Assembly: GCA_017552985.1 (NCBI GenBank)
Contig: JAFZNO010000001.1
Coordinates: forward strand, 1 to 63,595
Source: Lachnospiraceae bacterium
GTDB lineage: Bacteria; Bacillota; Clostridia; Lachnospirales; Lachnospiraceae
DNA length: 63,595 bases
Reading direction: 5' to 3'
The notes under the pieces are model-generated. The model ran no database searches and was not told where the DNA came from. It saw only the letters and a list, made by a program, of their open reading frames with translations. A program made the translations under genes and the position numbers. This document shows, piece by piece, positions 54,832 to 63,595 of the stretch (within the stretch, counting starts at the first letter, position 1; every line of letters starts with the position of its first letter).

Positions 54832-55548
54832 ATGGGATACGTTGACGTACATTGTCATCTGTTGCCTGGCATCGATGATGGCTCGCAAAACATGGATCAG
54901 ACCATGGAAATGCTGCGGATTGCGGAATCTAACGGCATAACTGATGCGATCGTGACGCCGCACTACAAGCAGGGAAGGGTCGGCACGCCGAGAAAGGTGA
55001 TCGGCGAGATGATCCAAGAGGTGGAGAGTCTTGCACGGCAAAGCGGTTTGTCCATACGATTGCATCCCGGAACGGAAATCTACTATAATTCTTCCCTGGA
55101 AGAAAAGTTGGAGAGTGGCTGGCTTTCCCGCATGAATGATACGGAATACGTGCTGGTGGAGTTTAATCCGCTGGAAAACTATTCTTACGTCAGGAATGCC
55201 ATGGAAGATCTGTTAGGGATGGGGTATCATCCGATCCTGGCTCACGTCGAAAGGTATCAATGCATGCTTGGCAACTTAGAAAACGTAAGATCCCTTAGAG
55301 ATCTGGGATGCCGGATCCAGGTAAACGCGGGTAGCGTTGCCGGTAATTATGGTTTTAAGGTAAAGCATTTTATCAAAAAACTTCTCAAGGAAGAATTGAT
55401 CGATTACGTAGGCACGGATGCACACGACGTAAGGAGCAGAAGCCCTGAAATGAAAAAGTGTGCAGAGGTGATCCGGAAGTACTGTGATCAAGATTATGCA
55501 GACGACGTTCTATTTAGAAATGCAATGACGGAACTTTTGGCAGAATGA
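54832..55548 (+). CDS. CpsB/YwqE-type tyrosine phosphatase (PHP family)
   Basis: This 238-residue protein has the metal-binding markers of PHP phosphatases: VDVHCHLLPGIDDGS, TPHYKQG, HPGTEIYY, LAHVERY and GTDAHDV. It dephosphorylates the BY-kinase of the exopolysaccharide machinery. ATG 54832 follows GAGGAAAAG. It heads cpsB-cpsC-cpsD and a sortase; these are regulators of capsule assembly, but no glycosyltransferase gene is in the window. Confidence 0.93.
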   Translation: MGYVDVHCHLLPGIDDGSQNMDQTMEMLRIAESNGITDAIVTPHYKQGRVGTPRKVIGEMIQEVESLARQSGLSIRLHPGTEIYYNSSLEEKLESGWLSRMNDTEYVLVEFNPLENYSYVRNAMEDLLGMGYHPILAHVERYQCMLGNLENVRSLRDLGCRIQVNAGSVAGNYGFKVKHFIKKLLKEELIDYVGTDAHDVRSRSPEMKKCAEVIRKYCDQDYADDVLFRNAMTELLAE

Positions 55549-55599
55549 ATTTAATAGCGTACTTTATAAAGAAATAGCGGATAAGGATGGGGAATATTC

Positions 55600-56415
55600 A
55601 TGCAAAGCAAAGAAGACGTAATAGAAATTGATTTACAGGAATTAGTCGGTTTGTTATTACATTGGATGTGGCTTTTACTTTTATGTGGTGCGGTTACCGG
55701 CATTACAGGCTTTTTGATCTGTAAGTTGACCGTGACCCCATGGTATGAGTCTACAACGAGAATTTTTATCCTAAACAAGAACAACGAAACGACGGTATCC
55801 TATTCTGATCTGCAGACGTCCAGTCAGTTGACAAAGAACTATACGCCCCTCATCAAGAGCAGGGACGTGCTTGAGAAAGTAATCGAGGCCTGCGAGTTAA
55901 GCGAGTCTTATGAGAGCTTTGCAAGCCGTGTTAAGGTTGCTACCGTAGGTGATTCCAACTTGATCGCGATCACCGTTACGGATTCTGATCCTCAGATGGC
56001 CCAGCGCCTTGCGAAGGAAGTCAGAATGGAGGCTTCCGATCATATTGTTGAGGTTATGGCCATCCAGGCTGCTAATCTGGAAACGGAAGCAAACCTGCCC
56101 AGAAAGCCTTCAGGTCCCAGTGCCAGAAAATGGGCTTTGATTGGTGCCTTTCTCGGCGTCTTTACTTGTGCGGCAATCTTGATCATTCAGTATCTGTTGG
56201 ATGACTCCATCAAGAGTGCAGAGGACGTTGAGAGATATCTTGGACTCAGCACTTTGGCGATGATCCCGATTGCTGACCAGGACAAGAATAAGAAAAAAAG
56301 AGGAAGGTCCCATGAGCATTTCGACTCGGAGATGGTAAAAGCCGTTGACGAGGAGAGCGGAAACATGGATCTTGTAGTGCAGGAAATTAACGTTGATAAT
56401 CACGGGGAGGCATAA
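55600..56415 (+). CDS. Wzz/CpsC-type chain-length and kinase-adaptor membrane protein
   Basis: This 271-residue protein has two membrane segments (about 22-42 and 177-199) around an outer domain, with a Pro-rich stretch before the second (LPRKPSGPSARKW), as in Wzz/CpsC proteins. The C-terminal cytoplasmic tail should activate the BY-kinase encoded 3 nt downstream. It sets polysaccharide chain length or export. The tail is longer than in streptococcal CpsC and rich in charged residues. Confidence 0.93.
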   Translation: MQSKEDVIEIDLQELVGLLLHWMWLLLLCGAVTGITGFLICKLTVTPWYESTTRIFILNKNNETTVSYSDLQTSSQLTKNYTPLIKSRDVLEKVIEACELSESYESFASRVKVATVGDSNLIAITVTDSDPQMAQRLAKEVRMEASDHIVEVMAIQAANLETEANLPRKPSGPSARKWALIGAFLGVFTCAAILIIQYLLDDSIKSAEDVERYLGLSTLAMIPIADQDKNKKKRGRSHEHFDSEMVKAVDEESGNMDLVVQEINVDNHGEA

Positions 56416-56418
56416 ATC

Positions 56419-57135
56419 ATGCAGAACATTGAACTGAATCTGGAAGAATTAGATTACAGAACGCGTGAAGCATATAAGACTCTCCGAACCAATATTGAGT
56501 TTTCCGGAGATGACATCAAGGTTATTTGTGTTACCAGTGCGACCCCTAATGAAGGAAAGAGCAGTATTTCCTTTGAACTTGCCATTTCCTATGCACAGAT
56601 GGGCAAAAAGGTACTTTTGGTAGACGGAGACCTTCGTAAATCCGTTATGCGTCAGCGTCACAAAAAAGGAAAGGTACGTCTTGGACTTGCAAACTATCTG
56701 GTAGGTAAGGCGAATCTGGAAGACGCGCTGTGCGTTACCAACGTAAGAAATCTTGACATGATCTTTTCCGGCCCCGTTCCGCCTAACCCCAGTGAGCTTC
56801 TTGGAAACAATCGCTTCAAGAAGATGGTGGCAGAGGCAAGGGATTATTACGACATGGTGATCATTGATACGCCGCCTCTTGGAAGCGTTATTGACACGGC
56901 AGTTGTTTCAAAGTGCTGTGACGGTGCCGTGATCGTTGTATCCTGCGGAGACGTAAGCTATCGTTTTGTTCGTAAAGTAAAAGAACAGCTGGACGTTGCG
57001 GGCATCCGCATTCTTGGCGTTGTCCTGAACAAAGTTAATATTTCCGGCAAGGGATACTATGGTAAGTACTATGGTAAATACTACGGAAAGTATTACGGAA
57101 AGTATTACGGTAATTATGGAGATGGATCAAACTAA
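56419..57135 (+). CDS. CpsD-type BY-kinase (tyrosine autokinase)
   Basis: This 238-residue kinase has Walker A (TPNEGKSS), Walker A' (LLVDGDLRKS) and Walker B (VIIDTPPLG) of bacterial tyrosine kinases, and a Tyr-rich C-terminal tail (from residue about 212) of repeated YYGK units, the autophosphorylation cluster. It needs CpsC for activity and CpsB for reset. The tail is coded by 12-bp repeats from about 57053 to 57113. The gene overlaps the sortase by about 20 bp. Confidence 0.94.
   Translation: MQNIELNLEELDYRTREAYKTLRTNIEFSGDDIKVICVTSATPNEGKSSISFELAISYAQMGKKVLLVDGDLRKSVMRQRHKKGKVRLGLANYLVGKANLEDALCVTNVRNLDMIFSGPVPPNPSELLGNNRFKKMVAEARDYYDMVIIDTPPLGSVIDTAVVSKCCDGAVIVVSCGDVSYRFVRKVKEQLDVAGIRILGVVLNKVNISGKGYYGKYYGKYYGKYYGKYYGNYGDGSN
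57053..57113 (+). repeat. 12-bp tandem repeats coding the YYGK tail
   Basis: Five or six near-identical units (TACTATGGTAAG and variants with synonymous changes) encode the tyrosine cluster; length variation between strains is likely. Confidence 0.8.
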
Positions 57136-58219
57136 TAAAAATCAAAATGAAGAACCTGTAAAGAAAAATCAGAGGAAGAGACATGGAATGGGCCTTGGGC
57201 CCATTTCCGTGGCCCTTCTTCTTGTTATTGTGGGGCTTATCATCTTTCTTTTCATCAAACTGAAGGATGGCAAAAATGAGCCAGTGGCCGTTGCAGAGAA
57301 CGCGTCATTGGAAGTCTCCGACGATACGCCGAAATCCGTTGCGGATAAGATTCAAGAAGAACTTAAGGAAAGCGAAGAACCGGAATTTGAGATCATAGAG
57401 TTCCGGACGCCGGACGTTGAGCCTGAGGATCTCCCCGTGGATGAAGAGGGTTATAACGGAGAGAGCATGGAAATCGAGTTCCCTGGCGAGCAGACAACTG
57501 CACCGGCAGAGACGGAAGAGCCGGAGAAAACGGCAGAACCAGAGAAAACGGCAAAACCGGAGAGCATGGAAGATCCTGAAACGGAGCCTACCGCAGAGCC
57601 TACCCAGAAGCCAGCTTCGAAGAGTTCGGATCCCATGAGCCGCGTGATCGACTTTACAACGCTTCAGACCAAGAAAAACGGTCATATTTATGCATGGATC
57701 AGCGTTCCGGGAACCAATATTGATTATCCGGTACTTCGCCATCCTACGGATGACGGATACTATCTTTATCACAACTTAAACGGTAGTGAAGGGTATCCCG
57801 GATGTATTTACACGGAAAACTGGAATTCTAAGGATTGGAATGATCCCGTGACAGTCATGTATGGACATGACATGCGTTCCACGGGCACCATGTTCCATCA
57901 GCTTCACAAGTTTGAAACCCAGAGTTTTTTTGACAAGAATCAGTATTTTTACGTATATACGCCTGACAAAACCTTGAAATATGAGATTTTTGCCGCTTAC
58001 GTGCACAGCAACGAGCATTTGCTTGCTAATCACGATTTCGGTAATAAAGACAGCTTTGATGCTTTCTTCGGAACGGTTCTTGCAGCCAGTAACAATGGAG
58101 CGAACCACGTGCGCGATGGCGTGACCGTCACGTCCGACAGCAAGATCGTTACGCTGTCGACCTGCATAAAAAATAAACCCAATAACAGATATCTGATCTT
58201 TGGGGTTTTGGTAAATTAA
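57116..58219 (+). CDS. Class B-like sortase
   Basis: This 367-residue protein has a basic start, one membrane segment (about 28-50), an acidic Pro/Glu/Thr linker (about 70-185) with repeated EPEKTA units, and a sortase domain. The domain has YGHDM (catalytic His), TLSTC (catalytic Cys) and NNRYLIFGVLV with Arg. Sortases attach surface proteins to the wall. The start may be ATG 57116 or 57122; both have poor ribosome sites, which suggests coupling to cpsD. No sortase substrate with a sorting motif is found near. Confidence 0.88.
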   Translation: MEMDQTNKNQNEEPVKKNQRKRHGMGLGPISVALLLVIVGLIIFLFIKLKDGKNEPVAVAENASLEVSDDTPKSVADKIQEELKESEEPEFEIIEFRTPDVEPEDLPVDEEGYNGESMEIEFPGEQTTAPAETEEPEKTAEPEKTAKPESMEDPETEPTAEPTQKPASKSSDPMSRVIDFTTLQTKKNGHIYAWISVPGTNIDYPVLRHPTDDGYYLYHNLNGSEGYPGCIYTENWNSKDWNDPVTVMYGHDMRSTGTMFHQLHKFETQSFFDKNQYFYVYTPDKTLKYEIFAAYVHSNEHLLANHDFGNKDSFDAFFGTVLAASNNGANHVRDGVTVTSDSKIVTLSTCIKNKPNNRYLIFGVLVN

Positions 58220-58232
58220 GGAGAAAAAGAAA

Positions 58233-59720
58233 ATGGAAGTATTGTATTACAGTACCAGAAGCAATGGGCAGCCGATCAAGGCTTCCCAGGCAATCTTAAA
58301 GGGACTCTCTGATGACGGAGGACTCTTTGTGCCGGATCACGTTCCTGCATTGGACAAGAGCTTAAAAGAGCTTGCGGGCATGAGCTATCAGCAGGTTGCT
58401 TATGAGGTAATGAAGTTGTTCCTTACGGATTTTACCGAGGAAGAGCTTAAGAACTGTATCGCAAAGGCCTATGATGAAAAATTTGACACTGACGTGATCG
58501 CACCCATGGCAGAAGCGGAAGGAGCTTATTTCTTAGAGCTGTTCCATGGTCCCACCATCGCGTTTAAGGACATGGCACTTTCCATCTTACCGCATCTTCT
58601 GATCACCTCCGCAAGAAAGAATCAGATCAAGAATGAAATTGTTATCCTGACCGCAACCTCCGGAGATACCGGTAAGGCTGCTTTGGCAGGTTTTGCGAAC
58701 GTAGAAGGAACCCGGATCATCGTATTCTATCCGAAGAACGGCGTGAGCCCCATCCAGGAGAAGCAAATGGTGACCCAGAAGGGCGCCAATACATTGGTTG
58801 TCGGCATTCACGGTAACTTTGACGATGCGCAGACTGGCGTGAAAAAGATTTTCTCTGATAAGGCATTGGCGAAGGAGATGGATGAGAAGGGATTCCAGTT
58901 CTCTTCTGCAAATTCCATCAACGTAGGCCGTCTGGTGCCCCAGGTATGCTATTACGTATATGCGTATGCAAGACTTCTTGCAGAAGGACGCATAGAAGAG
59001 GGCGAAAAGATCAACGTTGTAGTGCCCACTGGTAACTTTGGAAACATTTTGGCCGCATTCTATGCGAAAAACATGGGACTTCCCATCGACAAGCTGATCT
59101 GTGCGTCCAACGAGAATAAGGTTCTCTTTGATTTCTTCAGCACCGGCGTTTATGACAGGAACAGAGAATTCATGCTGACCAGTTCGCCTTCCATGGATAT
59201 CCTGATCTCCAGCAACTTAGAGCGCCTGATCTACCGCATTGCAGGCAATGATGCGAAGAAGAATCAGGAGCTGATGGCAGCCCTCAGCGGTCAGGGAAAA
59301 TACGTGATCGACGATGCCATGAAAGCGGGTCTTGCTGACTTTTACGGCAATTACGCAAGCGAGCAGGAGACCGCGGCGATCATCAAGAAGATTTATGAGG
59401 ATTGCGGTTACGTGATCGACACGCATACTGCCGTTGCCGCAGCCGTGTACGAGAAATATCTGGCTGAGACCAAAGACCAGACCAAGACGGTCATTGCTTC
59501 CACGGCAAGTCCCTTCAAGTTTACCAGAAGCGTCATGAACGCCATAGATGCAAAGTATGACTCCATGACCGACTTTGAACTTGTAGACGAGCTTTCCAAG
59601 CTCGCCAACGTCAAGGTTCCCAATGCCATCGAGGAGATCCGCACGGCTCCCGTTCTTCATGACAAGCAGTGTGATTCCGACCAGATGCAGAACGTTGTTC
59701 GCGAGTTTCTTGGTTTATAA
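58233..59720 (+). CDS. thrC: Threonine synthase
   Basis: This 495-residue PLP enzyme converts phosphohomoserine to threonine. The PLP Lys is in HGPTIAFKDMALS, and the phosphate-binding loop follows in TATSGDTGKAA. The length matches the class II (E. coli and fungal) type. It is 13 nt downstream of the sortase gene, with AAGGAG, so it may be partly read from that operon. The fold-back element at 59727 follows its stop by 6 nt. Confidence 0.95.
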   Translation: MEVLYYSTRSNGQPIKASQAILKGLSDDGGLFVPDHVPALDKSLKELAGMSYQQVAYEVMKLFLTDFTEEELKNCIAKAYDEKFDTDVIAPMAEAEGAYFLELFHGPTIAFKDMALSILPHLLITSARKNQIKNEIVILTATSGDTGKAALAGFANVEGTRIIVFYPKNGVSPIQEKQMVTQKGANTLVVGIHGNFDDAQTGVKKIFSDKALAKEMDEKGFQFSSANSINVGRLVPQVCYYVYAYARLLAEGRIEEGEKINVVVPTGNFGNILAAFYAKNMGLPIDKLICASNENKVLFDFFSTGVYDRNREFMLTSSPSMDILISSNLERLIYRIAGNDAKKNQELMAALSGQGKYVIDDAMKAGLADFYGNYASEQETAAIIKKIYEDCGYVIDTHTAVAAAVYEKYLAETKDQTKTVIASTASPFKFTRSVMNAIDAKYDSMTDFELVDELSKLANVKVPNAIEEIRTAPVLHDKQCDSDQMQNVVREFLGL

Positions 59721-59726
59721 TATTAA

Positions 59727-59993
59727 CTTCCCATTCCGGTTATGAGTGACCCCAATTCTCCGTGCCCGCCGGATATCATCCTCTTGAAACGGCACGGACT
59801 GCACTAAGCTCAACAACCGTCTGAATGGAGTGGAAAATCCCGAGAATAACTCGGAGCTTTCGCTCCTCAGACAATTCTCGGGATTTTCCATTCAGCCGGC
59901 TGCTTTGCTAAGTGCAGCCGGCTAATTGTTTCAAGAAGACGATATCCGGCGGGCGCGGACACTGGAGGAACTGTATGCGACCGGAATGGGAAG
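59727..59993. repeat. 267-bp fold-back (palindromic) element
   Basis: The ends are perfect inverted repeats, CTTCCCATTCCGGT (59727-59740) and ACCGGAATGGGAAG (59980-59993). A second pair of 32-nt arms (59759-59790 with 59928-59959) differs only at three positions that remain G-U pairable on one strand. The centre has a perfect 17-bp stem (59831-59847 with 59874-59890) capped by GGAGC-TTTC-GCTCC, and a further stem AGCCGGCTGC/GCAGCCGGCT (59894-59903 with 59914-59923). No coding potential. It may be a MITE-like element or a large structured RNA; no target duplication is evident. The rest of this gap to 60091 holds nothing recognisable. Confidence 0.85.
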
Positions 59994-60091
59994 CTGTTTC
60001 GTTAGGGAGAAAGCTTCGGTATAGAATGTTTTATATAAAACGTGTTGTGAGTAAGAAAAAGATTTAAGCGAATAAGAAAGGAGTCTGTGAG

Positions 60092-60757
60092 ATGACGGCG
60101 AAGGAGATGCTTAAGAAAGTAGACCATACGCAGCTGAAAGCGTTTGCTACGTGGGAAGACATTCAGAAATTGTGTGAGGAGGCAATTGCTTACAATACTG
60201 CCAGCGTATGCATCCCACCGACATATATTAAGCGCGTGCATGACACTTATGGAGAGAAGATCAATATTTGTACGGTTGTTGGGTTTCCGCTTGGTTACAG
60301 CGTAACGGAAGCGAAGGTTGTGGAAGTGGAGAAGGCGCTGAAGGATGGCTGTAACGAGATCGACATGGTGATCAACGTAAGCGACGTAAAGAACGGGGAT
60401 TATGACAAGGTGGAAGAAGAAATCCGCATAATGAAAAAGGCATGCGGGGATCATGTTCTGAAGGTGATCATTGAGACCTGTTATCTGACGACGGAAGAGA
60501 AGATCGCCATGTGTAAGGCAGTGACGAACGCCGGAGCAGATTATATCAAGACGTCCACGGGCTTTGGTACGGGAGGTGCAACCATCGAGGACGTGAAGCT
60601 CTTCAAGGAGAATATCGGCCCGAACGTGAAAATCAAGGCGGCAGGCGGCGTGTCTACCATTGATGATCTGAAGGCGTTTATCGAGCTTGGATGCGATCGG
60701 ATAGGAACCTCCAGGGCAGTGGGCCTTTTAAAGGGCGAGATGACGGAAGGATATTGA
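60092..60757 (+). CDS. deoC: Deoxyribose-phosphate aldolase
   Basis: This 221-residue enzyme splits 2-deoxyribose 5-phosphate into glyceraldehyde 3-phosphate and acetaldehyde. The start VDHTQLKAFATWEDI, GFPLGYSVTEAK, the Schiff-base Lys in YIKTSTGFGTGGAT and KAAGGV are all typical. It has AAAGGAG. No other nucleoside-catabolism gene is beside it. Confidence 0.96.
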   Translation: MTAKEMLKKVDHTQLKAFATWEDIQKLCEEAIAYNTASVCIPPTYIKRVHDTYGEKINICTVVGFPLGYSVTEAKVVEVEKALKDGCNEIDMVINVSDVKNGDYDKVEEEIRIMKKACGDHVLKVIIETCYLTTEEKIAMCKAVTNAGADYIKTSTGFGTGGATIEDVKLFKENIGPNVKIKAAGGVSTIDDLKAFIELGCDRIGTSRAVGLLKGEMTEGY

Positions 60758-60841
60758 TGCTTGCCCAGACAGAGATTTACGAAACAGACAAAATAAAGCA
60801 TTGAACAAAAAGGAAGTATAGGTAGAAAAGAGGTTGCAGAA

Positions 60842-62638
60842 TTGGAAAATCAATTGATTCGGTCTAGATTATCAGCGCTTCGCGAGGTAATGAAGGACAG
60901 GGGCGTGGATTATTACGTGATCCCGACGGCGGACTTTCACGGCTCTGAGTACGTAAATGATTATTTTAAGGTGCGGGAGTTTTTCTCGGGCTTTACGGGA
61001 TCGGCAGGAACGCTTCTCGTTTGGCAGGAGGGCGCCGCGCTTTGGACGGACGGAAGATACTTTATCCAGGCGGCAACGGAGCTTTCGGGCACTGGCGTTG
61101 ATCTGATGAAAATGCGTGAGGAAGGCGTTCCCACGCTGGAAGAATTTCTTCAGGAAAAGATCCAAGACGGCATGACGCTTGGGTTTGACGGCAGAACGAT
61201 TTCTGCCAGGGAAGGAAAGTCCTTTGAGGAGAAATTAAAAGATAAGAACGTAAAATTTTATTACGAGGAAGACCTTGCGGAGAGTGTATGGAAGGACCGG
61301 CCTGCGTTTCCCTGCGGAGAGACGTTTCTGATCCCGGAGAGCGTTGCGGGAAGAAGCCTTTTGGAGAAAGCTTCAGACGTAAGAAAGAAGCTTGCGGGGT
61401 TGGGCGCGGAAAGCACGCTCCTGACAAAGCTGGATGACGTCGCATGGCTTTTGAACGTAAGGGGATGCGACGTGGAATGTAATCCGGTAGTTATTTCCTA
61501 CGTGTACGTGTCAGATAAAAAGATCGTCCTGTTTATTCAGAAAAATGCGCTGAACGCAGACGTCAGGGAGTACCTTGTGAAAAACGGCGTCGAGATCGCG
61601 CCGTACGATAAGATCGCAGATTTCGTAAAGAGTCTGTCCGGTGAAAAAATCCTTTTGGACGACAGATATTGCGGCTATGCAACCTTTAAGAACTGTACGA
61701 TGAAGAACCAGGTGGTCGAAGCGCCTAATCCAACAGAACTCCTGAAGTCGATCAAGAATCCCACGGAGCTTGCCAACATGGAAAAGATCTACATGGCGGA
61801 CAACGTTGCGCTGACAAAGTTTATTTATTGGCTCAAGAAAAATATCGGGAAAATGGAGATTACGGAGGTTTCCGCGTCGGACAAGCTCGAAGAGTTTAGA
61901 CGCAAGATTCCGGAATTCCTGGATCTTTCCTTCCCGACCATCGCGGGATATGAAGCGAACGCGGCCATGATGCACTATGAGGCAACGCCGGAGAATCATG
62001 CGATTCTTCAGGAAAAAGGATTTCTTTTGGTAGACTCGGGCGGTCAGTATATGGGCGGAACGACCGACGTGACCCGTACCATCGCGCTTGGCGAACTGAC
62101 GGAAGAGGAGATTTATCACTATTCTTTGGTGGCTGCAGGCATGATCCAGATGACGAATGCCAGATTCCTGTATGGCTGTACGGGAAGAAATCTCGACATT
62201 CTTGCGAGAGAGCCAATCTGGGAGAAGGGACTTGACTATAAATGCGGAACGGGTCATGGCGTTGGTTATATTCTCAACGTGCACGAGGGACCACAGTCCC
62301 TGCGATGGCAGTACTTAAAGGGGGCAACGGAATATCCCTTTGAGGAAGGCATGGACGTGACGAACGAGCCCGGTATCTACGTGGAGGGAAGCCACGGCAT
62401 CCGCATCGAGGACGTGATGGTTGCAAAGAAGGGGGAAAAGAATGAGTATGGTCAGTTTATGTACTTTGACACCCTGACCTGGGTTCCCCTGGAGCGGAGC
62501 GCCATTGACGTAAAGTTTCTGACGGACAGACAAAGGGCCTGGATCAATGCTTACCAGCAGACGGTATTTGAGAAAATTTCTCCTTATCTTACCGAAGAGG
62601 AACGCGATTGGCTCCGCGGTGAAACGGCTGCAGTATAA
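60842..62638 (+). CDS. Aminopeptidase P family protein (M24B)
   Basis: This 598-residue protein has the three-domain build of the long aminopeptidase P type, with two creatinase-like N-terminal domains (PTADFHGSEYVNDYF near residue 28) and the M24 metallopeptidase. Metal ligands are visible in LVDSGGQYMGGTTDVTRT (two Asp), GTGHGVGYILNVHEGP (His), NEPGIYV (Glu) and GIRIEDVM (Glu). It removes N-terminal residues next to proline. The start is TTG 60842, supported by the family's N-terminal pattern; a weak GAGG precedes it. Confidence 0.93.
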   Translation: MENQLIRSRLSALREVMKDRGVDYYVIPTADFHGSEYVNDYFKVREFFSGFTGSAGTLLVWQEGAALWTDGRYFIQAATELSGTGVDLMKMREEGVPTLEEFLQEKIQDGMTLGFDGRTISAREGKSFEEKLKDKNVKFYYEEDLAESVWKDRPAFPCGETFLIPESVAGRSLLEKASDVRKKLAGLGAESTLLTKLDDVAWLLNVRGCDVECNPVVISYVYVSDKKIVLFIQKNALNADVREYLVKNGVEIAPYDKIADFVKSLSGEKILLDDRYCGYATFKNCTMKNQVVEAPNPTELLKSIKNPTELANMEKIYMADNVALTKFIYWLKKNIGKMEITEVSASDKLEEFRRKIPEFLDLSFPTIAGYEANAAMMHYEATPENHAILQEKGFLLVDSGGQYMGGTTDVTRTIALGELTEEEIYHYSLVAAGMIQMTNARFLYGCTGRNLDILAREPIWEKGLDYKCGTGHGVGYILNVHEGPQSLRWQYLKGATEYPFEEGMDVTNEPGIYVEGSHGIRIEDVMVAKKGEKNEYGQFMYFDTLTWVPLERSAIDVKFLTDRQRAWINAYQQTVFEKISPYLTEEERDWLRGETAAV

Positions 62639-62709
62639 ACAGTCGGGAGCGGGGCAAAAAGTGGGAAAATCAGGGCAAGAAAAATGAGAAAAAACCGCAA
62701 GGTTAGACG

Positions 62710-62738
62710 TTGCTTTTTTGGGAACCTTCGTGTATAAT
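62710..62738 (+). promoter_or_regulatory. pckA promoter
   Basis: TTGCTT (62710-62715), a 17-bp spacer and TATAAT (62733-62738), with the start 80 nt before the ATG. Confidence 0.85.
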
Positions 62739-62818
62739 GATACATGGCAATTTTTGGCGAACAAGCGCCAAAAAGGATGGTATTTCAATAATTTTTTAAG
62801 GAAAAGGAGTAAGTACAA

Positions 62819-63595
62819 ATGGCAGTAATTGATTTAACCAAGTATGGCATTACCGGAAGTACGGAGATTGTTTACAATCCTTCCTACGAGACCCTCTTTG
62901 ATGAGGAGATGAAGCCTGAACTCACTGGCTACGACAAGGGACAGCTTACCGAGCTGGGAACCGTAAACGTTATGACCGGCGTTTACACCGGACGTTCCCC
63001 TAAGGATAAGTACATCGTTATGGATGAGAATTCCAAGAACACCGTATGGTGGACTTCCGACGAGTACAAGAACGACAACCACGAGATGAGCGAGGCTACT
63101 TGGGCTGTTGTTAAGGATATCGCTAAGAAGGCTCTTTCCAATAAGAGACTGTTCGTTGTAGATGCATTCTGCGGCGCAAACAAGGATACCCGCATGGCAG
63201 TTCGTTTCATCATGGAAGTAGCTTGGCAGGCACATTTCGTAAAGAACATGTTCATCCAGCCTACCGCTGACGAACTGAAGGATTTCACTCCTGATTTCGT
63301 AATCTACAACGCATCCAAGGCAAAGGTAGACAACTACAAGGAGCTTGGCCTCAACTCTGAGACCTGCGTAGCCTTCAACATCACCTCCAGAGAGCAGGTT
63401 ATCCTGAACACCTGGTACGGCGGTGAGATGAAGAAGGGTATGTTCTCCATGATGAACTACTACCTGCCTCTGAAGGGCATTGCTTCCATGCACTGCTCCG
63501 CAAACACCGATATGGAAGGCAAGAATACTGCCATCTTCTTCGGACTTTCCGGAACAGGCAAGACCACGCTCTCCACAGACCCGAAGAGACTCCTC
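62819..63595 (+). CDS. pckA: ATP-dependent phosphoenolpyruvate carboxykinase, 3' truncated by window edge
   Basis: The first 259 residues are present. Visible are [11 protein letters not shown] (oxaloacetate site), [30 protein letters not shown] with metal-binding Lys, HCSANTD and the kinase loop [11 protein letters not shown]. The enzyme links phosphoenolpyruvate and oxaloacetate; in Lachnospiraceae and rumen bacteria it often runs toward oxaloacetate. AAGGAG lies 9 nt before ATG 62819. Codon use is strongly biased, like gdhA. The right edge of the window cuts it. Confidence 0.96.
   Translation, partial: MAVIDLTKYGITGSTEIVYNPSYETLFDEEMKPELTGYDKGQLTELGTVNVMTGVYTGRSPKDKYIVMDENSKNTVWWTSDEYKNDNHEMSEATWAVVKDIAKKALSNKRLFVVDAFCGANKDTRMAVRFIMEVAWQAHFVKNMFIQPTADELKDFTPDFVIYNASKAKVDNYKELGLNSETCVAFNITSREQVILNTWYGGEMKKGMFSMMNYYLPLKGIASMHCSANTDMEGKNTAIFFGLSGTGKTTLSTDPKRLL

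Overview
The window looks like a chromosome segment of an anaerobic, low-to-mid-GC Clostridia member, most likely Lachnospiraceae. Support comes from the Gram-positive polymerase PolC directly after ispG, the gene order aroE-aroK-aroQ-efp, a DUF5688 protein, a LytTR/DUF3021 pair, an oxygen-defence set built on rubrerythrins and superoxide reductase, a lipoprotein GH10 xylanase, and the absence of respiratory genes. This assignment is inference from gene content; no 16S gene is present.

Region 1 (1-13.3 kb) is an AT-rich accessory island. It starts with a cut AAA/DUF4143 ATPase and an XRE regulator. Two transcription units follow, each headed by a cyclic-di-GMP-I (GEMM-I) riboswitch with its own terminator hairpin. 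The first riboswitch precedes a Cys-repeat lipoprotein ending in two Ltp (superinfection-exclusion type) domains and a zinc-ribbon/PASTA-like membrane protein. The second precedes a seven-gene set: a small HTH protein, a dynamin-like GTPase, a large HerA/FtsK-type ATPase, a nuclease effector with a YezG-type immunity protein, a PH-like/zinc-ribbon protein and an SPFH-GYF protein. This c-di-GMP-controlled envelope/DNA-translocase/nuclease assembly is the best candidate in the window for an undescribed system.

Region 2 (13.4-28.3 kb) has higher GC. It holds a mutarotase-like gene, an SMC-type ATPase, an Fe-S aldo/keto reductase, an SRAP protein, a membrane-anchored nuclease, the xylanase, and an odd operon of pseudokinase-like, VWA, divergent PurA-like and membrane proteins, followed by an epimerase and a TPR-DUF4037 protein.

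Region 3 (28.3-33.5 kb) holds reverse rubrerythrin, a serine hydrolase with LytTR/DUF3021, superoxide reductase, rubrerythrin and a flavin-reductase/rubredoxin fusion. A tandem ~75-bp hairpin repeat lies in it.

Region 4 (33.9-63.6 kb) is mostly housekeeping: ispG, polC, an OxlT-type transporter, the shikimate genes, efp, tRNA-Arg(CCG), gdhA, an ADP-ribosylglycohydrolase, thrH, RNase H, a pseudouridine synthase, ligA, metA, a CpsB-CpsC-CpsD module with a sortase, thrC, deoC, an aminopeptidase P and the start of pckA. A 267-bp fold-back element lies between thrC and deoC. Amino-acid supply (gdhA, metA, thrH, thrC, aroEKQ) is well represented.
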